Positions 25,134-34,189 of a DNA stretch of 64,000 nt are shown one piece after another. The stretch spans positions 206,378 to 270,377 of the forward strand of contig NZ_QKSD01000002.1 of the NCBI RefSeq assembly GCF_003234085.1, read 5' to 3'. The stretch's first letter is position 1, and every line of letters starts with the position of its first letter. The notes beneath the pieces are model-generated. The model was given only the letters and a program-made list of their open reading frames with translations. It ran no database searches and was not told the origin of the DNA. Position numbers and translations under genes: made by a program. The DNA comes from Curtobacterium sp. MCPF17_052. GTDB lineage: Bacteria > Actinomycetota > Actinomycetes > Actinomycetales > Microbacteriaceae.

Positions 25134-26083
25134 CAGGGCGTGCTCCTTCCGGCGTGTCGCTGCGCGACCGTGACGATGACCGTGGTGACGAGGGTGAGGA
25201 AGAACAGGCCGTAGGCGATGGCGGAGCCGTAGCCGAACTGGAGGTTCTGGAACGCGACCTTCCAGAGGTGGTAGACGATCGTCTGCGTCGCGTCGAGCGG
25301 CCCTCCGCGGGTGGTCGCGTAGACCAGGTCGAAGAGCTGGACCGCCTGCAGGGTCTGGTAGACGGCGACGAACGAGGTGACCGGCCGCAGCTGTGGCCAG
25401 ACGACCCGCCAGAAGGTCTGCCACGAGTTCGCGCCGTCGATCCGGGCGGCCTCGATGACCTCGCCGGGCACGTCCTGCAGTGCGGCGAGGTAGATCACCG
25501 TGGTGAACGCCGCCTGCCCCCAGAGCGACATCACGATGATGACGAGCATCGCCTCGCTCCGGTCCTCGAGCCAGCCCTGCTGCGGCAGGTGCAGGACCCG
25601 CAGGACGTTGTTCACGATGCCGAACTGCGGGCTGAACAGGTACGTCGTGAGGATCCCGGTGGCGGCCGCGGATGCGACGAACGGCACGAAGACCGCCGTG
25701 CGGTAGAGCCCGATGAACCGGATCTTGCGGTTGAGTGCCACCGCGAGGAACAGCCCGAGCAGGAGCGACGCCGGCACGAAGAGGACCGTGTAGAGCCCGG
25801 TGTGCAGGACGGCCGCTCCGAGCGAGGCATCGGTGGCCAGGTCCTGGTAGTTCTGCGTGCCGACGGCCGTCGCCGGGCTGAACCCGTCCCAGCTCTGGAA
25901 CGAGAGCACGAGTGCCCACACGCCGGGGAAGATGGTCAGACCGAGGACGATGGCGAGCGCGGGGGCGACGAAGCCCCAGCCGGCTGCTGCCTCACGCCGG
26001 GACCGGGCGGACCGCCGACGGGCTGCGGCCTTCGCGGGCGTCTGCTCCCGCTGCCGGGGCGGCCGGATCGTGGAAGTGCTCAT
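25133..26083 (-). CDS. Carbohydrate ABC transporter permease (MalF/UgpA type)
   Basis: 316 aa. A basic N-terminal tail is followed by six membrane helices beginning GWGFVAPALAIVLGLTIFP. The EAA loop reads PGEVIEAARIDGANSWQTFWRVVWPQLRPV, and TRGGPLDATQTIVYHLW is a MalF-family hallmark. Overlaps the start of the second permease by one base and follows the binding-protein gene by 10 bp. Translocation is likely powered by a shared MsiK-type ATPase elsewhere, as is common in actinobacteria. Confidence 0.9.
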   Translation of the reverse strand: MSTSTIRPPRQREQTPAKAAARRRSARSRREAAAGWGFVAPALAIVLGLTIFPGVWALVLSFQSWDGFSPATAVGTQNYQDLATDASLGAAVLHTGLYTVLFVPASLLLGLFLAVALNRKIRFIGLYRTAVFVPFVASAAATGILTTYLFSPQFGIVNNVLRVLHLPQQGWLEDRSEAMLVIIVMSLWGQAAFTTVIYLAALQDVPGEVIEAARIDGANSWQTFWRVVWPQLRPVTSFVAVYQTLQAVQLFDLVYATTRGGPLDATQTIVYHLWKVAFQNLQFGYGSAIAYGLFFLTLVTTVIVTVAQRHAGRSTP

Positions 26084-26093
26084 GTCGTGGCTC

Positions 26094-27434
26094 CTAGCCC
26101 TGTCGCAGTGCCTTGTCGGCGGCGACGGTCGCCTGCCGCAGCGTCTCGGCCGGGGTCCCCTCGCCCTGGAGCACCCGCGCGACCCCGTTGCCGACGGCTT
26201 CGGACAGGCCGTTGTAGCCGGGCACCGTCGGTCGCGCCTGTTCGGCGTTGGCGGAGTTCGCCTGCATGACGTCGAGCCCCGGCAACGCGGCGACCTGCTT
26301 CCGGAACGCGGCGCTGGAGGTCTCGCTCGAGCGGAGCGGCAGGTTGCCGACGGCGACGTTGAACCGCTCGTCCTGTTCCGCCGAGGTCAACCACCGGGTG
26401 AACTCGGTCGCCCAGTGCGCGCGGTTCACGTCCTCGTTGTCGAACACCGTCCAGAGGTCCGGGCCCGACACGGTCTGGTGGTCGCCGTCGGTGCCCGGCA
26501 GCTGGACGACGCCGTACGAGGTCTTCGCCGTCTGCAGGGCCGAGAGTTGCCACGGGCCGGAGGTGATCATCCCGATCCGGTCGCTCGCGAACAGCTGCGC
26601 GGCCTTCGTGTCGGTCTGGTCGAGGTACACGCTGCGGTCGTCGACCGCCATGGCGCGGAGGAACGTGACCGCCTCGACCCCGGCCTTCGAGTCGAAGGCG
26701 GACTGTTCGCCGTCCTCGCTGAGGATCGCGCCGCCGTTCTGCCAGAGGTGTGGCCAGAGCTGCCAGGTGGTCTCCTCGCTGCCGGAGACCGAGTAGCCGT
26801 ACCCGTAGGTGTGGCTGTCCGCGTCCGTCAGTCGCTTCGCCGCACGCCGGAAGTCGGTCCAGGTCCAGTCCGCGGTCGGGTACGCGACGCCGGCCCGGTC
26901 GAACACGGTGGTGTTGTAGAGCAGCGAGATGTTGTCGACGACGGCGGGGAACCCGATCACCTTGCCGCCGGTCGGTTGCGCGGTCTCCCGGGCCGCCGAC
27001 GAGAACTCGTCCCAACGGACCTCCGGATCGGACACCACGTCCCGGAGGTCGAGCGTCCGACCGGAGCGCTCGAGCTGGCTCGCCCAGGAACCGAACGTGT
27101 AGGAGATGTCGGGGGAGTCGTGGCCGGCGAACGACGCCGCGAGTTTCTGGAGGAGCTCCTCGGTCGACGAGGCACCGGAGGACATGTCGATCGTGACGTT
27201 CGGGTGCTCCTCCTCGAACTCCGCGACGAGGCGCTGCAGGAGCTTCTCGGCCTGGTCGCTCTGGCCGGACCACATGGTGATGGTGACCGGTGCGTCGGTG
27301 TCGAGCACGGTCGCCCCCGGGGAAGCGCAGCCGGCGACCATCGTCGTCGTGACCGCGAGGGCGACACCGAGCACGAGGCCCTTCAGCCGTCTGGTCGATG
27401 GTCGGAGGGTGGACGTCCGTCGTCGTGTCGGCAC
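26094..27434 (-). CDS. Extracellular sugar-binding lipoprotein of ABC importer
   Basis: 446 aa from GTG 27434, supported by AAGGAG 6 nt upstream. A basic N-region and hydrophobic stretch end in a lipobox (MVAGC), so the protein is anchored outside the membrane. The mature part is a cluster-B binding protein: VTITMWSGQSDQAEKLLQRL at the start, ADWTWTDFRRAAKRLTD for the hinge region, and GPDLWTVFDNE near residue 310. First gene of the permease operon. Divergent from the DeoR regulator (118-bp gap). Confidence 0.9.
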   Translation of the reverse strand: MPTRRRTSTLRPSTRRLKGLVLGVALAVTTTMVAGCASPGATVLDTDAPVTITMWSGQSDQAEKLLQRLVAEFEEEHPNVTIDMSSGASSTEELLQKLAASFAGHDSPDISYTFGSWASQLERSGRTLDLRDVVSDPEVRWDEFSSAARETAQPTGGKVIGFPAVVDNISLLYNTTVFDRAGVAYPTADWTWTDFRRAAKRLTDADSHTYGYGYSVSGSEETTWQLWPHLWQNGGAILSEDGEQSAFDSKAGVEAVTFLRAMAVDDRSVYLDQTDTKAAQLFASDRIGMITSGPWQLSALQTAKTSYGVVQLPGTDGDHQTVSGPDLWTVFDNEDVNRAHWATEFTRWLTSAEQDERFNVAVGNLPLRSSETSSAAFRKQVAALPGLDVMQANSANAEQARPTVPGYNGLSEAVGNGVARVLQGEGTPAETLRQATVAADKALRQG

Positions 27435-27552
27435 CGAGAACTCCTTCGTGATCGAACCGTGGGATGGGTCGTGGAGGCATACTGTGTGGTTTTGAGCAGT
27501 TGTCGCAATGAACGACCAGAAACGCGCAGTCCAGTTGAGCGAAAGGGAATCC

Positions 27553-28377
27553 GTGACGCACTTCCTCGAGTCCGCCCCGATCCTCCGGACCGGGTCGTCG
27601 AAGCGGTCCAGCCGCAAGATCGCGATCATCACGGCCGTTCGCGAACGTCGGAGCGTCGGGCTCGACGACCTGGTGCGGGCGTTCGGGGTGTCCGCGGCGA
27701 CGATCCGGCGAGACCTAGCGGACCTCGAGGACCAGGGGCTCCTCGCCCGGACACACGGCGGAGCGCGGACCCTGTCACCGGCGTCCGAGGTCCCCGTCGG
27801 GCTGCGGGACTCCCAGTACCGCGACGCGAAGCTGCTCATCGCCCGCTGCGCCGCGACCCTGCTGCCCGAGGGGCCCTGCGCCGTGGCGATCGGCGGTGGC
27901 ACCACGGCCGCCGGGGTCGCGCGTGCGCTGATGTTCCGGGCAGACCTCACCGTGGTCACGAACTCGGTGACGACGGCGTCGGAGATCGGCGGCCGGCCGA
28001 ACCTCACGGTGGTGGTCACCGGCGGCGTCGTCCGCGGGCACTCCCTCGAACTGGTCGGTGCGCTGGCGGAGAGCACCTTCAACGCCGTCACCGTGGGGAC
28101 CGCGATCCTCGGCATGGACGGTGTCAGCGTCGCGGGCGGGGCGACGACGCACGACGGGACCGAGGCGCGGACGAACAGCGTCATGGCGCGTCGGGCTCAC
28201 CGGGTCGTGGTGGTCGCCGACTCGTCCAAGATCGGCCGGGTCACCACGGCCCGGGTCGCCGACCTCGGCGACGTGGACGACCTGGTGACCGACGACGCGG
28301 CGGATCCCGACGAACTCGACCGCATCCGGCGGCACGGCGTCCGCGTCCACACGGTCAGCGTGCCGCCGCCGCGCTGA
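27553..28377 (+). CDS. DeoR-family sugar regulator
   Basis: 274 aa. The N-terminal DeoR helix-turn-helix is VGLDDLVRAFGVSAATIRRDLADLEDQGLLARTHGGA. The sugar-phosphate-binding domain has IGGGTTAAGVA, TNSVTTASEI and VVVADSSKIGR, all family marks. GTG 27553 is preferred because AAAGGGA stands just upstream; ATG 27508 in the same frame would add 15 residues without a ribosome binding site. It probably represses the divergent importer operon and perhaps the alpha-galactosidase gene. TTGAGC occurs at 27492 and 27535 and may mark its sites. Confidence 0.88.
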   Translation: MTHFLESAPILRTGSSKRSSRKIAIITAVRERRSVGLDDLVRAFGVSAATIRRDLADLEDQGLLARTHGGARTLSPASEVPVGLRDSQYRDAKLLIARCAATLLPEGPCAVAIGGGTTAAGVARALMFRADLTVVTNSVTTASEIGGRPNLTVVVTGGVVRGHSLELVGALAESTFNAVTVGTAILGMDGVSVAGGATTHDGTEARTNSVMARRAHRVVVVADSSKIGRVTTARVADLGDVDDLVTDDAADPDELDRIRRHGVRVHTVSVPPPR

Positions 28378-28437
28378 CCCGCACCGGGCCGACGCACGCA
28401 CCCGTCGGCGCGCCCGGCAGCGTGCGCAGCGTGTCCG

Positions 28438-29955
28438 CTAGTGCCGCGCCTCGGTGAGGTGTTCGCGGCCCACGCGTGCCTCGCGCACGACCGGACCGAA
28501 GTCCACGGTGCATCCGTCGACGATGAACCGGTCCCGCCCGGTCCGTTCGACGACCGGGTCCTCGGTGAGGAAGCGCCGCAGGGCCGCCTGTTCCTCGTCG
28601 TCGAGCCACCCCACCGGGTCGGACGTCGACCGGAAGCCCGCCACGGTCGCGAGGTCGATGCCGACCTGTCGCTGCTCCGCCGACATCGTGGTCTCCCGCG
28701 ACCGGAAGAACGCCACGTCGGGGTCGACCTGGTAGAGCTCGCGCATCCAGAGTCGCGGGAGCGAAGCGGCCGCGCCGTTCCGACCCCCCTCGTGACTGGG
28801 GTCGGCGACGCTCCCCGGCGGCGCCCAGTCCGAGGCCGTGTCCGGCCCGACGCGGACGCCGTCGAGGACCCCGATCGAGGGGAGCATGGGCGCACCGCAC
28901 CCGAGCAGGTACACGTCGGGGCCGGCAGCGGTGCGGATCCGTTCCAGGGCCTCCCGGTACGCGCGCTCCCGTGGCACGTCCCGGTGTCGGACGCCCGGCA
29001 GGGCCCCGGCGTACAGGAAGTCGAGCTTCAGGTACCGGAAGCCCCAGCTGACGACCGTCCGGACCACGGCGTCCAGGTGCTCCTGCACGTCCGGCCGGGT
29101 GGTGTCGAGGGCGAAGTAGTGCGAGTCCCAGTTGTACCCGGCGACGAGCGCGCCGCCGGCGGGGTCCTGGACGAGCCACTCGGGGTGGTCGGTCGCCGTC
29201 CGCGACCCGGGGAGGCAGATGAGCGGCGCGAGCCAGAGACCCGGTCGCGAGCCCCGTGCGGCCACCTCCGCCGCGGTCGCGGCCATGCCGGACGGGAACC
29301 GGTCGTTCGGCACCCAGTCGCCGACGATCTCCTCCCACCCGTCGTCGATCTGGACGACGTCCACCGGCAGGTCGCCGAGCCCGGCGGTCACGTCCGCGAT
29401 CAGCCCCTCGTCGATGTCCTCGTAGGACGAGTACCAGCTGCACCAGAGCGTCGAGACGGGCGGGGCGGTCGGCGTCCCGAGGCGGGCGCGCAGGAGTTCG
29501 GCGTACCGGGCGAAGACGGCCGTCTCCGGTCCCACGCCCAGGAACCAGCCGTCGCCGTCGTCGCTCTCGACCGTGCCCCAGAGCGCGTTCGCCGCGCCGC
29601 CCACCCGCGGGGTACCGAGGCCCAGGGCGCCGAGGAGCAGGACCCGACCGTCGGGCAGGCCGAGCGCACCGAACCCGTTCCCCTCGTGCCGGTCCGCGGT
29701 GTCGTTCGCCGCGTCGTCCGCGGTCAGTCGTCGCTCGTCGTCACCCCAGATCCGCAGCGGGCTCTCGTCGAGCGGAGCCCAGCCGGTCGGCGACCACGAG
29801 TTCCAGCCGCCCCGGTGGAAGTCCGTCGCCGCGGAGCCGAGCAGGACACGGAGGTCACCGGCACCGACGAGCCATCCGAGTCGGGTCGCGACGACACCGT
29901 CGCCCACCGGGACCGCCGACCCGTCGAAGTGCACTTCCCTCGTCGCCACGACCAC
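28438..29955 (-). CDS. Alpha-galactosidase, GH36 family
   Basis: 505 aa from GTG 29955 (a longer frame continues upstream to 30087 but encodes low-complexity Pro/Arg sequence). VDVVQIDDGWEE marks the barrel. The nucleophile is the Asp of RYLKLDFLYAG (near residue 311) and the acid/base is in VRVGPDTASDW (near 368), the same pairing as the compact Thermotoga-type GH36 enzymes. No signal peptide is evident, so it should act in the cytoplasm on imported melibiose- or raffinose-type sugars. It lies convergent with the DeoR gene and next to the sugar importer. Confidence 0.85.
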   Translation of the reverse strand: MVVATREVHFDGSAVPVGDGVVATRLGWLVGAGDLRVLLGSAATDFHRGGWNSWSPTGWAPLDESPLRIWGDDERRLTADDAANDTADRHEGNGFGALGLPDGRVLLLGALGLGTPRVGGAANALWGTVESDDGDGWFLGVGPETAVFARYAELLRARLGTPTAPPVSTLWCSWYSSYEDIDEGLIADVTAGLGDLPVDVVQIDDGWEEIVGDWVPNDRFPSGMAATAAEVAARGSRPGLWLAPLICLPGSRTATDHPEWLVQDPAGGALVAGYNWDSHYFALDTTRPDVQEHLDAVVRTVVSWGFRYLKLDFLYAGALPGVRHRDVPRERAYREALERIRTAAGPDVYLLGCGAPMLPSIGVLDGVRVGPDTASDWAPPGSVADPSHEGGRNGAAASLPRLWMRELYQVDPDVAFFRSRETTMSAEQRQVGIDLATVAGFRSTSDPVGWLDDEEQAALRRFLTEDPVVERTGRDRFIVDGCTVDFGPVVREARVGREHLTEARH

Positions 29956-30110
29956 CGTCCGTCCTGCCCCGCGACGTGCGGCGCGGAGACGATCGTAGGA
30001 GCAGCTCCGGCACCGATGACGGAAGCGAGCACCGCGACTGCGCGGCGCCGGTGGTGCGTCGTCGGGGGTCGGCGGTCCGATGTCCACGAGGTCCGGGGGA
30101 GAATGAGCCC

Positions 30111-30329
30111 GTGGACGGTCAGGGACAGCAGCCGCGATGGCGGAAGACGTGGTCGACGGTGCAGGTCGGGGTGTTGTCTGCGGCCGTGGTCGGGTGCATC
30201 GTGCTCCTGCTGACCGGGGACGGAACGCTCGACCGGGTCTACGCGGTCGCGCTCGTGTTCTTCGGCATCGCCCTGCTCGGACACGTCACCTTCCTGGTGC
30301 TCACGGCGCGGGCCGAGCGGGGACGCTGA
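30111..30329 (+). CDS. Small two-helix membrane protein
   Basis: 72 aa from GTG 30111 with GGGGGAGAA upstream. Two hydrophobic helices (VGVLSAAVVGCIVLLL and VYAVALVFFGIALLGHVTFLVL) flank a short Asp/Gly loop, with basic residues at both ends. No family recognised. It lies 50 bp before the Na+/H+ antiporter gene on the same strand, so co-transcription is possible. Confidence 0.6.
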   Translation: MDGQGQQPRWRKTWSTVQVGVLSAAVVGCIVLLLTGDGTLDRVYAVALVFFGIALLGHVTFLVLTARAERGR

Positions 30330-30379
30330 GCGGACGACCGCGCACACGTCGACCCGCACCCTGTCAGGCTGGACTCCCC

Positions 30380-31969
30380 ATGGAACTCATCGCGCCCGAA
30401 CTCGTCGTCGTGCTCGTGGTCGCGATCGCCGTCGCCACCGCCGTCTCGAACCGGCTGCGCGTCGCGCCCCCGGTCCTCCTGCTCGCCTTCGGGGCCGCGA
30501 TCGCCTTCATCCCGGCGTTCGGGAAGCTGGAGCTGCCCGCCGACGTGGTGCTCTTCCTGTTCCTGCCGGCACTGCTCTACTGGGAGAGCCTGACGATCTC
30601 GCTCCGGGAGATCCGGAACAACCTGCGCGGCATCGTCCTGATGGGCACGCTCCTGGTCGTGCTCACCGCCGGCGGTGTGGCGACGCTGCTGCACCTGCTC
30701 GGGATGCCCTGGGGCCCGGCGTGGGTGCTCGGTGCGGCGGTCGCGCCGACGGACGCCACCGCGGTCGGTGCGCTGACCCGGTCGCTGCCACGTCGGAACA
30801 CGACCGTCCTGCGCGCGGAGTCCCTGGTGAACGACGGGACGACGCTCGTCATCTACGGCATCGCGGTCGCGGTCACGGCGGGGGAGCAGGAGCTCACCGT
30901 CTGGAACGTGTCCGGCATGCTGCTCCTGTCCTACGTCGGTGGGATCGCGGCCGGACTCGTGACGTCGTGGCTCGGGATGCTCGTCCTCCGTCGGATCCAC
31001 GCGGTCGTGCTCGAGAACCTGCTGACGCTGCTGGTGCCGTTCGCGGCCTTCCTCGCCGCCGAGGCGGTGGGCGCCTCCGGCGTCCTCGCGGTCGTGGTGG
31101 CAGGGCTCGTCGTCAGCCAGGTCGCGCCGAAGCTCGACCGAGCCGAGACGCGCCAGCAGGTGCGGTCGTTCTGGTCCTTCAGCACCTTCCTGCTCAACGG
31201 CGCCCTGTTCGTGCTGGTCGGTATCGAGGCGACGATCGCCGTCCGGGAACTCGCCGGCAGTGAGATCGCGATCGGCCTCGGGCTCATCGGCGCCGTCTCC
31301 GTCGCCGTCGTCGTGCTGCGGTTCGCGTTCCTCAACCTCTCGTGGGGCACGATCCGTCTCGTCACGCTGCGGACGGGAGGCTCGCCCCGCGAAGGACACC
31401 GCGACCGGCTGGTGAGTGGGTTGACCGGGTTCCGCGGCGCTGTCTCGCTCGCCGCCGCCGTGGCCGTCCCGCGGCTGGTCGAGAGCGGTGGCGCGTTCCC
31501 GGACCGTGACCTCATCGTGTTCGTCACCGCGGGCGTCGTGGTGGTCACCATCGTCGGGCAGTCGCTCGTGCTGCCGGCCGTCGTGCGCTGGGCGTCCTTC
31601 GACGGCAGCGGCGAGGTCCTCGAGGAGCGCCGATCCGCTGAGCGCACGGCACTCGAGGAAGCCCTCGACGCGCTGCCGCGGTTGGCCCGGAAGACCGGTG
31701 CCGAGGCGGAGATCGTCGACCGCATCCGCGAGGACTACGAGGGTCACCTGGCGCTCGTCAAGGCCGAGGAGAGCGACGACGACGAGCACCCGCTGCTGGT
31801 CCAGCGCGGCGCGGCGGTCGAACTCGAGCTCGCACTCGTCCGGCTGAAGGCGGCGACGGTCCTGCGGTTGCGCGACCAGGGTGAGATCGACGACTTGGTC
31901 CTGCGACAGGTCCGCGCCGAGTACGACGCCGAGGAGACCCGATTGCTCCGGCTCGACCAGCGCGGCTGA
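30380..31969 (+). CDS. Na+/H+ antiporter, CPA1 (NhaP/YjcE-like) family
   Basis: 529 aa. About 12 membrane helices in residues 1-410 include the ion-binding motifs VAPTDATAVGAL and AESLVNDGTTLVIYG (ND motif), typical of CPA1 exchangers. A cytoplasmic C-terminal tail of about 110 residues is rich in Glu/Arg and probably regulatory. It exchanges Na+ (or K+) for protons across the cytoplasmic membrane. ATG 30380 was chosen at the start of the first helix; an earlier in-frame start encodes non-membrane sequence. Confidence 0.88.
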   Translation: MELIAPELVVVLVVAIAVATAVSNRLRVAPPVLLLAFGAAIAFIPAFGKLELPADVVLFLFLPALLYWESLTISLREIRNNLRGIVLMGTLLVVLTAGGVATLLHLLGMPWGPAWVLGAAVAPTDATAVGALTRSLPRRNTTVLRAESLVNDGTTLVIYGIAVAVTAGEQELTVWNVSGMLLLSYVGGIAAGLVTSWLGMLVLRRIHAVVLENLLTLLVPFAAFLAAEAVGASGVLAVVVAGLVVSQVAPKLDRAETRQQVRSFWSFSTFLLNGALFVLVGIEATIAVRELAGSEIAIGLGLIGAVSVAVVVLRFAFLNLSWGTIRLVTLRTGGSPREGHRDRLVSGLTGFRGAVSLAAAVAVPRLVESGGAFPDRDLIVFVTAGVVVVTIVGQSLVLPAVVRWASFDGSGEVLEERRSAERTALEEALDALPRLARKTGAEAEIVDRIREDYEGHLALVKAEESDDDEHPLLVQRGAAVELELALVRLKAATVLRLRDQGEIDDLVLRQVRAEYDAEETRLLRLDQRG

Positions 31970-32004
31970 CGATCCTTCCGCCTCCTTACGGCCGGCGGGC
32001 GTCC

Positions 32005-32012
32005 GCCGATAG
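32005..32012 (+). promoter_or_regulatory. Sigma-28-like -10 box upstream of the flagellar run
   Basis: GCCGATAG differs from the flagellar sigma consensus (GCCGATAA) at the last base and lies 82 bp before flbD. The -35 partner at the expected 15-bp spacing reads TTAC rather than TAAA, so support is partial. Confidence 0.4.
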
Positions 32013-32093
32013 TGCGTACTGACCACCCACGGACGGGCGGTCGAACACCTGCCCCACGGACGGCGGCGGGTCGATCGAGAACCAGGACGGGCC

Positions 32094-32375
32094 ATGATCG
32101 TCGTCACGCGACTGAACGGCAGCGGATTCGCTGTGAACCCCGATCTCGTGGAGCGCATCCAGGAGACGCCGGACACGACGCTCATCATGGTCGACGGGGC
32201 GAAGTACATCGTCCGCGAGTCGCTGGCCGAGGTCATCGACCGCATCGCCGGGTACCGGGCACGCATCGTCAGCATGGCGTACGGCACCGACCTGCCCGTC
32301 GGCCGCGACGGCACCGGCCCACAGCCGACCCTCGCCCCGGTCGCTCCGCTCCGCATCCAGGACGGAGGTCGCTGA
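32094..32375 (+). CDS. flbD: FlbD/SwrD-family flagellar protein
   Basis: 93 aa. The core MIVVTRLNGSGFAVNPDLVERIQETPDTTLIMVDGAKYIVRES is the FlbD (SwrD) signature; the C-terminal 30 residues are a Pro/Gly-rich extension. In Bacillus the homologue increases flagellar power, probably through the stator. It heads this flagellar run, 1 bp before motA, and follows AGGACGG. A sigma-28-like box lies upstream. Confidence 0.88.
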   Translation: MIVVTRLNGSGFAVNPDLVERIQETPDTTLIMVDGAKYIVRESLAEVIDRIAGYRARIVSMAYGTDLPVGRDGTGPQPTLAPVAPLRIQDGGR

Positions 32376-32376
32376 C

Positions 32377-33189
32377 GTGGACATCGCGACCATCATCGGC
32401 ATCCTCCTGGCCTTCGGCGCACTCTTCGGCATGGTCGAGATGGAGCACGTCGAACTCGGCGGTCTGTTCCTCCCCGCGCCGATGCTCCTGGTGTTCGGCG
32501 CCACCATCGGCTGCGGCATCGCGAGCACGACGCTGAAGGACGCCCTCTCGGCGTTCACGTCCGCGCCGAAGGCGTTCACCGGCAAGGTCACCCCGCCGCA
32601 GGCCGTGATCGACGACGTCGTCGGACTGGCCGAGACCGCCCGCTCGAACGGCCTGCTCGCGCTCGAGCAGGAGGCCGACAAGCACGACGACCCGTTCATG
32701 AAGAAGGCGCTGCAGAACATCGCCGACGGCACCGACGGCGATGAGCTGCGGATCCTGCTCGAGGACGAGATCGAGTCGAACGCCGCGCCGATGCGGAGCG
32801 CGAGCGCGTTCTTCATGGGGCTCGGCGGCTTCGCCCCGACCGTCGGCATCATCGGCACCGTCGTCTCGCTGACCCACGTCCTGGCGAACCTCGGCAAGCC
32901 GGACGAGCTCGGCCCGCTCATCGCCAGTGCCTTCGTCGCGACGCTGTGGGGCCTGCTCACCGCCAACTTCCTCTGGCTGCCGATCGGCGGGAAGCTCCGG
33001 AAGCTCGCCCAGCTCGAGTCGGACCGGCAGACACTGCTGATGGAGGGCCTCCTGGCCGTGCAGGCCGGCAGCCAGCCACGGCTCCTCGGTGAGCGCCTCA
33101 CCGCGATGGTGCCGCCGAGTGCCCGTGGTGCCTCGGGCAAGAGCGCCAAGGTCAAGGCCGGCGCCGACGACCAGCAGCTGGCGGCCTGA
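32377..33189 (+). CDS. motA: Flagellar stator protein MotA
   Basis: 270 aa from GTG 32377, one base after flbD. Four membrane helices, with FMGLGGFAPTVGIIGTVVSLTHVLANLG and LIASAFVATLWGLLTANFLWLPI being the conserved proline-bearing pair of MotA. A cytoplasmic loop between helices 2 and 3 carries charged residues that contact FliG. It forms the proton channel with MotB. The C-terminal 35 residues are Lys/Ala-rich. Confidence 0.95.
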   Translation: MDIATIIGILLAFGALFGMVEMEHVELGGLFLPAPMLLVFGATIGCGIASTTLKDALSAFTSAPKAFTGKVTPPQAVIDDVVGLAETARSNGLLALEQEADKHDDPFMKKALQNIADGTDGDELRILLEDEIESNAAPMRSASAFFMGLGGFAPTVGIIGTVVSLTHVLANLGKPDELGPLIASAFVATLWGLLTANFLWLPIGGKLRKLAQLESDRQTLLMEGLLAVQAGSQPRLLGERLTAMVPPSARGASGKSAKVKAGADDQQLAA

Positions 33190-33191
33190 GC

Positions 33192-34121
33192 ATGAGCGCC
33201 AACCCCCGGGGGCGCGGGCGCGGTCGCAAGAAGGGCGGCCACGACGAGGCCGAACACCCCGACGAGCGCTGGATGGCCTCGTACATGGACATGATCACGG
33301 TCCTGATGTGCATGTTCCTCGTGCTGTTCGCCATGTCCACCGTGGACCAGGAGAAGTACATGGCGCTGAAGAACTCGCTCGCCACCGGGTTCGGCGAGGT
33401 GAAGTCGCAGAAGGTCGACACCGCCTCCGGCACCGTCGTGACGAAGGACCAGGTCGAGGACGGCTCCGGCTACTCGACCGACAAGGCGCAGGCGGACCAC
33501 TCCACCGCGGCCTCGGGCGCGAAGGACACCAACGTCGACCCGGCGTCCACCGTCGTCCCGAAGACCGCGACCGAGGCGGACGTCAAGGCCGCGCAGCAGG
33601 AGCTCGACGACCTCGAGGCGATCGAGGCCGCGATCAAGGGCAACCTCGACAAGGCGGGTCAGAGCTCGAACGTGCAGTTCACGGTCGACGCCCGCGGACT
33701 CACCGTCCGGCTGATCGGCAGCGAGACGTACTTCGGCACGAACAGCGCCGACCTGTCGGACCAGGCGAAGCGGATCATGGACGCCATCGCCCCGGTCCTC
33801 CGCGGCGCCGACCACGACGTCAGCGTGGAGGGACACGCCGACAGCCGGAACTCCACCGCCCCGTACGCCACGAACTGGGAGCTCAGTGCCGCCCGCGCGA
33901 CCGGGGTGCTCCGCGACCTCGTCGAACGGGGCGGGATGCCGGCCGCCCGGATCCAGTCCGTCGGCTTCGGGTCCAGCCGGCCGCTCGCGAAGGGCTCCAC
34001 GGACACCGACCTCGCGTTGAACCGCCGCGTCGACATCGTGGTCCTGTCGAACGCCGACCAGGACGTCAGCGCCCTCATGCCGAGTCTCGCGAAGGCGCAG
34101 GACGGAGCCCGCTCCGGGTAG
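33192..34121 (+). CDS. motB: Flagellar stator protein MotB
   Basis: 309 aa. A basic N-terminus (GRGRGRKKGGHDE) is followed by one membrane helix YMDMITVLMCMFLVLFAMST, whose Asp is the proton-carrying residue of the stator. An extended linker leads to an OmpA-type peptidoglycan-binding domain from about residue 165 (VEGHADSRNSTAPYATNWELSAARA). Starts 2 bp after motA. Confidence 0.95.
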   Translation: MSANPRGRGRGRKKGGHDEAEHPDERWMASYMDMITVLMCMFLVLFAMSTVDQEKYMALKNSLATGFGEVKSQKVDTASGTVVTKDQVEDGSGYSTDKAQADHSTAASGAKDTNVDPASTVVPKTATEADVKAAQQELDDLEAIEAAIKGNLDKAGQSSNVQFTVDARGLTVRLIGSETYFGTNSADLSDQAKRIMDAIAPVLRGADHDVSVEGHADSRNSTAPYATNWELSAARATGVLRDLVERGGMPAARIQSVGFGSSRPLAKGSTDTDLALNRRVDIVVLSNADQDVSALMPSLAKAQDGARSG

Positions 34122-34189
34122 GCGCGACCGTCGCCCCAGAAGAGGGGCCAGAGCTGACGGCCGTCCACCGGCGGCCGAGAGTACGACTC

